A DNA stretch of 64,000 nt, from positions 297,123,536-297,187,535 of the forward strand of contig NC_066581.1 of the NCBI RefSeq assembly GCF_024323335.1, given 5' to 3'. Shown one piece after another: positions 58,256 through 64,000 of this stretch. The translations under genes were made by a program, and so were the position numbers. The first letter of the stretch is position 1. Every line of letters begins with the position of its first letter. A model generated the notes under the pieces. That model did no database searches and was not told the DNA's origin. It saw nothing but the letters and a program-made list of their open reading frames with translations. Source of the DNA: Lathyrus oleraceus. Its lineage: Eukaryota; Streptophyta; Magnoliopsida; Fabales; Fabaceae.

Positions 58256-59504
58256 GTTGATTTCTAAACCCATTGAACATAATGACCCAACACCATCTCC
58301 CAATTTTGAATTCCCTGTATTTGAGGCAGAGGAAGATGATGTTGAAGAGATTCCTGATGAGATCACCCGGCTAGTTGAGCATGAAGAGAAGATCATTCAG
58401 CCGCATCTTGAGAATCTGGAAACAGTCAACTTGGGGTCTGAAGATTGTGTGCGAGAGGTAAAGATTGGGGCACTTCTAGAAGAATTTGTTAAGAAGGGGT
58501 TGATTAAGTTGCTACGAGAATATGTTGACGTCTTTGCCTGGTCATATGAAGACATGCCTGGTCTAGATACTGATATTGTGCAACATTTCCTACCTCTAAA
58601 GCCTGAGTGCATGCCTGTAAAGCAGAAGCTCAGAAGAACTCATCCTGATATGGCAGTGAAGATCAAAGAGGAAGTTCAGAAGCAAATTGATGTGGGGTTT
58701 TTGGTGACTTCTACATATCCTCAATGGGTGGCCAATATTGTGTCCGTGCCTAAGAAAGATGGAAAAGTCTGAATGTGTGTGGATTATAGAGATTTGAATA
58801 AAGCTAGTCCGAAAGACGATTTCCCTCTACCACACATTGATATGTTGGTAGACAATGCAGCTAAATTCAAAGTCTTCTCATTTATGGATGGATTTTCCGG
58901 ATATAATCAGATTAAAATGGAACCCGAGGATATGGAGAAGACAACATTCATCACACCTTGGGGAACATTCTGTTATCGAGTGATGCCCTTCGGTTTGAAG
59001 AACGCCGGAGCCACGTATCAACGAGCTATGACTACCTTGTTCCATGACATGATGCATAAGGAGATTGAGGCGTACGTTGACGATATGATCGCTAAGTCAA
59101 GATCGGAGGTTGTACTCCCTGTAGAGGTGGAGATCCCATCAATGAGAGTCTTGATGGAAGCCAAGTTGACTGATGCTGAATGGGTTCAAAGTCGTTATGA
59201 CCAGCTGAATTTGATAGAGGAGAAGAGATTGACGGCTATGTGCCATGGTCAGTTATATCAGCAAAGAATGAAGAAAGATTTTGATAAGAAGGTCAAGCCT
59301 CGTGTGTTCCGAGAAGGTGACCTTGTGCTCAAGAAAGTTTTGTCTTTCGCGCCCGATTCCAGGGGCAAGTGGACTCCGAACTATGAGGGTCCGTATGTTG
59401 TTAAGAGAGCCTTTTCAGACGGTGCTTTGATACTTACAACTATGGATGGGGAGGATTTCACTCGTCCTGTGAATTCAGATGCAGTCAAGAAATACTTCGC
59501 CTAA
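58256..59504 (+). pseudogene. pol: Ogre pol remnant: RT palm fused to integrase tail (Z)
   Basis: RT starts with the KLRRTHPDMAVKIKEEV region. TGA at 58770-58772 falls in KDGKV-MCVDYRDLN, where W has Arg (CGA to TGA). RT proceeds through FSFMDGFSGYNQIKM and YVDD at 59073-59084 to MIAKSRSE. At about 59107 the frame continues as VVLPVEVEIPSMRVL, which in W lies about 650 residues later in the integrase C-terminal part, then KWTPNYEGPYVVKRA to TAA at 59502. RT thumb, both RNase H domains and the integrase zinc finger and catalytic core are deleted in frame. A short GAG match at the joint suggests microhomology repair. Confidence 0.92.
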
Positions 59505-59527
59505 AAAAATAAAAACTTAATAGCTCG

Positions 59528-59687
59528 CTAAGTTGAAAACCCGAAAGGGCGGCTTAGGCAAAAATGAGCGTCTCGGTGGATTGAAAACCCGAAAGGGCGA
59601 TCCAGGCAAAAGTTAGAGACACAAAAAATATATAATGATGATATATGTATCCCGCTAGATTGAGTACCTCATCCTGGGGCAATCTAG
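59528..59687 (+). repeat. Covarying hairpin modules downstream of integrase (Z)
   Basis: Three units: CTAAG/CTTAG (59528-59557), TGGAT/ATCCA (59577-59604) and CTAGATT/AATCTAG (59655-59687), each followed by GGCAAAA. The first two enclose CCC-GAAA-GGG, a stem with a GNRA-type loop. Equivalent to 36375-36569 in W but with different arms. Confidence 0.82.
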
Positions 59688-60116
59688 GCAAAAATTAGGG
59701 ATTTGGCAAGTAACTGCATCCTGACAAGACTTTGTTCTACAACTGTCGTCCGTCAGAGATCCTTGCTCATTATCAGCCAAAGCTTCAAATACATCAGATT
59801 CAGAATTGGTGGAGAAATGGTCATTATGTTCAATGTAGCCCTTTTCCAATATATATCACCAATTTCAAATTTGTAAATATCTATGGAGTCTTGCCATTCG
59901 CAGACTACCATTCTATCAAATAAATTTGAGTCTTTTATCCAATTATTGGCACTCTTATCTGTTTCTATTCAACAAATGTTTTGCATGTTTTGATTAAGAA
60001 AATATCATTGTTTTAAACGATCAAATTTTTTATAATTTGTTTTTAAATAAAGTGAACATTCACAATGACAAAAGGATACTTAGGAGATCCTCAGTGCTCT
60101 CCCAAGGGTGGTACGA

Positions 60117-62035
60117 TCCCCAACAGGGTAAGATTTTTGTCCATATTCTTGGCATGACTGTATCTGCTCCCTCCGGAACCCCTTATGGTTTATCCTACCA
60201 AGTGGATTGTTTGTTGAGAGTCACCTCTCTTCCCTTCAGCAGAGTAGCAATCTTTCTTCCTCAGCAGCTTGGATCTCTTTGGGCAAGAGTGGTATTTGGT
60301 GGTTGATCCCGATAAATCCTTTATCTCCTCGGATAGATTCCCCAGTAAAGTTGTTGGTATGGTGGACCTTGTCTGTAATAACTCTCATCCCCAGCTGGAA
60401 TGATTGATGATTCAAACCTTGCAGAGTTCTTTGCTTCCTGGTATCTCTGATCCCCAGCAGATTGGATACTCCCCGGTGAACTTGGCTTTCTCTCTTGAGA
60501 TGTAGTACCGGGTGGTTGATTCCTGGACCTGGTTGTGTTAAATATGTCTGTCTGTCAGCATACATCATACATAAACCACGCATATTCATGCATAATTATA
60601 ACACTCAGATATTCATGTTGCATTCTTTGCCATATATCGTTGTTTGCTGTCTCCTGCTATTTGGTGATATACTTCCCCAAGCATACGTGTGTGTCTGATC
60701 TCTCCATATAGAGTCAGCTCCATAGGCATAAAGCGTCTATCCTTTCTTCCATATTCCCCACCGGGTTATATCCTCGTGGATGTTGATTGTTTTTGTTCCT
60801 TCCCAACACATATATTGGGATGGTTTTCCCCATTGAGTTATATCCTCACCGGGACAAGTCTTGATTTGGTGTGCCTATCTAGTTTGATCCTAGATCGGTC
60901 TCTTGAGACTCTTTTCCTGTTTCCCCATGGTAAATGAATAATTGCTCAATAGTTAGTAATTATTATCCCCGGCGGAGTCTGTGGTTCTCTACCCTCATAC
61001 CGATAGTTGTAAACCCTATTTCTTCCCTTTTTGTAGAGTAACTATTTTTGCTCATCTTTAATTGGTGACAGTTATCTTCATCCAATATTCGGTGATGATA
61101 TCCCCTCATCTGCTTGGATAATTGCCCTGATTATGCAATTTATCCCCAGCGGGTCATCTCTCATCTACCTTGTTGTTGTTGGTAACGATTGTTTCTCCCC
61201 TGAATTGGTCATCATTATATACCTGGTTTCGGTATCCCGATGCCTTTTCTTTTCGGTCGATTTATCCTTTATTAACCCAGTAACCGGTTGTGGATAATCG
61301 TCCATGCGAGTATATTATCTACGTTCTGACGGTAATAGATAGTATATCTCATGCACTCTCGGGTCTGAAGCCTTTTGTTCTTCCCCAGTTGAGTAAGATT
61401 CGTATCCCCTTTGTGGAGTCGAATATCCATCCTGTAATCGAGTTTGCTTTTAGCCCTCTTTTGGATGATGAGTGTTTTGGGAATATTCCCCAATTCACGC
61501 CTTGGTTGGTCACCTATTATATGCCCAGTAACCGGTATCCCTGGTGTTCCTTCCTTCTGCTCCCTATTATGACTTTTTTGTCCCCTGTGGAGTCAGAATC
61601 CCTGAGTTGAAGTATACCTTTTAGGTTTTCCTCAGACGTTTTGAAGTTTTGATATCTCTCACCCTTATACCAGTCTTGGATATTCATCTCTTCCTGAGCA
61701 TGTTGTATCTCTCACCCTCATACCTGGAGTTCAGATCACATGTCTCTTTGAGCTTATTACCCAGTAACCGGTAATACCTCGTCCCGCTGCTTCCCCAGGA
61801 GTGTCCTTGTGGACATCCCCAACGAAGTCCCTTAGTGGATTGTTTTCATCCGGATTTTATCCGAAGTATCCGCTGTGGATAGTTTTTTGCTGTATTGGCA
61901 TATTCCCCAATACATGCATCTTCGAGTCATCTCGAGTCTTTCCATTGGATCTTTTCCCTTTGGGATTCTGTTCCCCACGCTTTGAGTCGTGACCTGCTCG
62001 CGCATTTTTATCCCTTTTCTATCCCCAGGAGAGTC
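60117..62035 (+). repeat. Primer-site-complement-like degenerate repeats (Z)
   Basis: Copies include TCCCCAACAGGGT (60117), CAGCAGAGT (60237), TCCCCAGCAGATT (60451), TCCCCGGCGGAGTC (60966), TCCCCAGCGGGTC (61143), TCCCCAGTTGAGT (61382), TCCCCTGTGGAGTC (61581) and TCCCCAGGAGAGTC (62022). The reverse complement of the primer site begins TCCCCAGCAGAGTC. Confidence 0.75.
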
Positions 62036-62265
62036 CCCAGGGTCTTGGTCCCATGGAGTGAATTGCTCATATGGATTATCAGTGGCTTCTGATTTCTTTG
62101 CTTTTGTGGACACATATCTCCACAGAGTGCTACCATTTTTCATACCTACATTTGCATCATGAGGTCTCTTAGGGACCAAAATTCGTCTCTTTGTTATTAT
62201 TTAAGCCCATTCTACCCCGTCGAGACGAAGATTTTAACCTTCACTTCTCCGGCTAGAATGACCTT

Positions 62266-62278
62266 AAATAGGGGCATC
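62266..62278 (+). promoter_or_regulatory. Polypurine tract of Z
   Basis: AAATAGGGGCATC directly before LTR start TGTAAGACC. Confidence 0.8.
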
Positions 62279-62836
62279 TGTAAGACCCCAATTTTAACCC
62301 TAAGATCCCTCATGGCATCATAACATTGCATTTGCATTGCCTCAAGGATCTTTAGCATCTTGGTTCCCTTTGCCTTTGGGTGGGACTCCTTGTGATTGGT
62401 TTGAGATCACCAAGCATGCTTGAATTATACATCATTGTTTCTCTTACTTTTGTTTACTAACCAAAAGCACAAAAATATGTCACTAACATCTTTTGTTTGA
62501 AGCTTGAGTATCATCCAAGACACTTTGTGGGTTCTATTTAGATGATCAGTCAACACAAGGGAATGACTTGAGATACTTCCAACAGGTTCAAATGGGAAAA
62601 GGGCTCCCTAGGAGTACCTAGGATGTTTTGGGTGCCTAATACCTTCCCATTGCATAACCAACCCCCTTACCCAGATCTCTGACATTTTTACTAGTTTTTG
62701 ATTCGATAAAACTTTTATGTTTTTGTTCGCTTTCTAACCATTCCTTTGGATAAATAGAAGTGCGGTGGCGACTCGACTCGTATGATTTACCTTGGATTTA
62801 GTCAATATCTCTAATGGTAACGAATACCCCGCTACA
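62279..62836 (+). repeat. 3' LTR of Z, internally deleted (558 bp)
   Basis: The first about 325 bp and last about 235 bp match the left LTR. The middle 1.5 kb is missing, with the join at CAAATGGG/AAAAGGG. It ends CCCCGCTACA and is followed by CTAGT. Confidence 0.93.
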
Positions 62837-62841
62837 CTAGT
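62837..62841. repeat. Target-site duplication CTAGT, right of Z
   Basis: One mismatch to CTAGC at 27459-27463. Confidence 0.8.
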
Positions 62842-63215
62842 ATAGGCAGTTGGTGGAGCAATAGTATGGACGATTGGGCGTGCATCGATGTAAACCGGAA
62901 ATGGCACAACTTGTTGGACAAATTTCCCCATGGCATATACTACTTCTGCTCGAGGGATGAAGTCGTAAGGTAACCCATATGGAGGTAGGGTTGAAGGTAA
63001 ATACCTCTGAAGTTGGACTTCGACTGCTGGGCCCATGATCTCCGAAATCACAGTCGCTTTTGGAGCTTCAAATCTGAAAGTCAAATCTTGTAGCATTTCT
63101 CTCATCTGGGACATGCCCCCCTTGATCTTGTCTAATTCGGCTCTAACTCGAGCGCTCTCTTGCTCTTGTTTAGCCATCCTCTGTATTGCTCGGGCGCGGG
63201 TATTATATGGGTGTT
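62837..63215 (-). pseudogene. gag: Ogre gag, N-terminal part (copy X)
   Basis: Minus-strand HPYNTRARAIQRMAKQEQES coiled coil, a TVISEIMGP segment aligning with IVISEIVSS of Z, then a Pro-rich linker to about APPTAYTS, where Z interrupts it. The frame resumes at 27463 on the other side of Z. The relationship is shown by order and by the target duplication. Confidence 0.8.
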
Positions 63216-63434
63216 AAAGATTCAGCGTGAAACTAGAGGAAGAAAGGACAGAGTGAGACTCTATTTTGAAAATATATGAATGCATGTATGGATGCATCTT
63301 GTTTGCAAAACTCTCGGTTAGTTTCAGTTATTTATCTCAAAAATGCCACAACATTTGTTCACAAGTATTTAAAGCAATAAAACACAATAAAATGAATCCC
63401 AAAAGTGATTTTTTTCATTAATGTAGAACAAAGT

Positions 63435-64000
63435 TCAAATACAAACAAATGCATACAGCATACGGGCTTTCCGAACCGTAGCAAGGTCGGTAGTCAGCCC
63501 CTCCAACATCATCTTACAAAATTTAATGAAATTAAAAACTTGATCTGGAGTGTTCTCTAGACACATGCACCAATTAGCTTCTTGCAATTTCTCAGGCAAC
63601 TCCTGCATGATAGAATTTGCAAATCTGGACAGCCTTAGAAATTTTCCCTTCCACTCAGTGTAAAGTCCTTGGAGGTCTTGAATGATGCGCAAGTCTTCAG
63701 CCTTGGTCACCTCTATGTCCCTATAGAGGTTTCTCCAGTATCTACACTCACTCAGCAACATCAGATAGGCAGCATCCTGATCCATACCCTCAAGGCCTGG
63801 ATCCTAGCATTGGCTTGCTCCAACTGATAATTCAAACGTGTACAAACTCTTTCCGACTCTTCAGTCCTCAACTTATCACGTTCTCAAGTATCCTTGTACT
63901 TCTGAATGGTGTTCTTAAGTTCATGAGTACGAATCTCAGAAATCAGACGTGCTTCCCTCTTCATTTCAAGAGTCAACTCCAAAGTTTTGTTGAGCTTTTG
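63435..64000 (-). pseudogene. Ogre ORF1, C-terminal coiled coil (copy X)
   Basis: Minus-strand charged helical sequence (LNKTLELTLEMKREARLISE, ELKNTIQKYKDT, then MDQDAAYLMLLSECRYWRNL and TEWKGKFLRLSRFANSIMQE) ending at 63435. A TGA near 63879 and a frame change near 63795 break it. Its position before gag and its composition identify it as the ORF1 tail. The globular part lies beyond the window. The 63216-63434 gap is the ORF1-gag spacer. Confidence 0.65.

Larger units (their letters stand above)
59505..62265 (+). other. 3' untranslated region of Z
   Basis: 2.8 kb without a supported gene. It contains three covarying hairpin modules (59528-59687) and, from about 60117 to 62035, a dozen degenerate copies of TCCCCAGCRGAGT. 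Small frames here have no domains and largely translate these repeats. Confidence 0.8.
27464..62836 (+). mobile_element. Ogre-type retrotransposon Z (deleted, host of W)
   Basis: Plus strand, about 12.9 kb once the 22.5-kb insertion W is removed. Order: LTR (27464-52015, interrupted), primer site, leader, ORF1, gag-pro, intron, partial RT fused to the integrase tail, structured 3' untranslated region, purine tract, and a shortened LTR (62279-62836). LTR ends TGTAAGACC and CCCCGCTACA are intact. Across the shared part of the two LTRs I count about seven differences in 558 bp. Its own pol lacks most enzymes, so it could only have moved with help, unless the deletion came after insertion. Confidence 0.92.

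Noticed and set aside
1..64000. Host protein-coding, tRNA or rRNA genes
   Set aside because: Every frame with recognisable domains belongs to a retrotransposon. I saw no tRNA cloverleaf or rRNA text, though short host exons cannot be excluded by eye.

Overview
The window looks like intergenic DNA from a large plant nuclear genome. It is one block of nested Ty3/gypsy LTR retrotransposons, and I found no host gene, tRNA, rRNA or CRISPR array. The lineage is suggested by Ogre/Tat-type elements: LTRs near 4.7-4.9 kb, a tRNA-Arg-type primer site, an extra ORF (DUF7745-like) before gag, a short intron between protease and reverse transcriptase, and a second archaeal-like RNase H. That combination points to a legume of the inverted-repeat-lacking clade, most likely tribe Fabeae (pea, vetch, lentil). 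I infer this from the element families and cannot name the species.

Layout. The oldest layer is Ogre copy X (minus strand). Its ORF1 C-terminus and gag N-terminus are at 62837-64000 and the rest of its gag is at 26057-27463. Two elements split X. Ogre copy Y (minus) has its LTR start at 26056 inside X gag and runs left to about 3959. Ogre copy Z (plus, 27464-62836, target duplication CTAGC/CTAGT) sits in X gag 1.4 kb away. Y carries two later insertions: an Athila-like element (minus, 6757-16479, duplication TATAC, 1.5-kb LTRs) in its leader, and a plus-strand solo Ogre LTR V (20489-25359, duplication GGTAT) in its LTR. Z's left LTR carries a complete 22.5-kb Ogre W (minus, 29127-51620, duplication GTATG, two LTRs of exactly 4,693 bp). 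At the left edge a truncated plus-strand Ogre LTR U (1-3958) abuts Y gag at a rearrangement junction.

Coding capacity. W is structurally complete (ORF1, gag-pro, intron, RT, RNase H, second RNase H, integrase) but carries many in-frame stops, one of which replaces the integrase catalytic glutamate. Z and the Athila-like element have each lost reverse transcriptase and downstream functions through deletions that keep the reading frame. In both W and Z the predicted intron removes the gag-pro stop codon and joins protease to RT in the same phase. Most premature stops are TAG where relatives have glutamine, as expected from C-to-T decay of methylated CAG.

Most unusual signals. The 3' untranslated regions of W and Z hold arrays of short hairpins whose arms differ from copy to copy but stay complementary. 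One array (33991-34700, W) has a near-constant CTGAAN-type loop. Another, just after the integrase ORF in both elements (36375-36569 and 59528-59687), has variable outer stems, some around a GAAA-capped inner stem. The same regions carry degenerate repeats resembling the complement of the primer-binding site. The Athila LTR has its own family of covarying hairpins built on TCGC-CTA-GCGA. These look like RNA- or DNA-structure modules that the usual element annotation does not explain.
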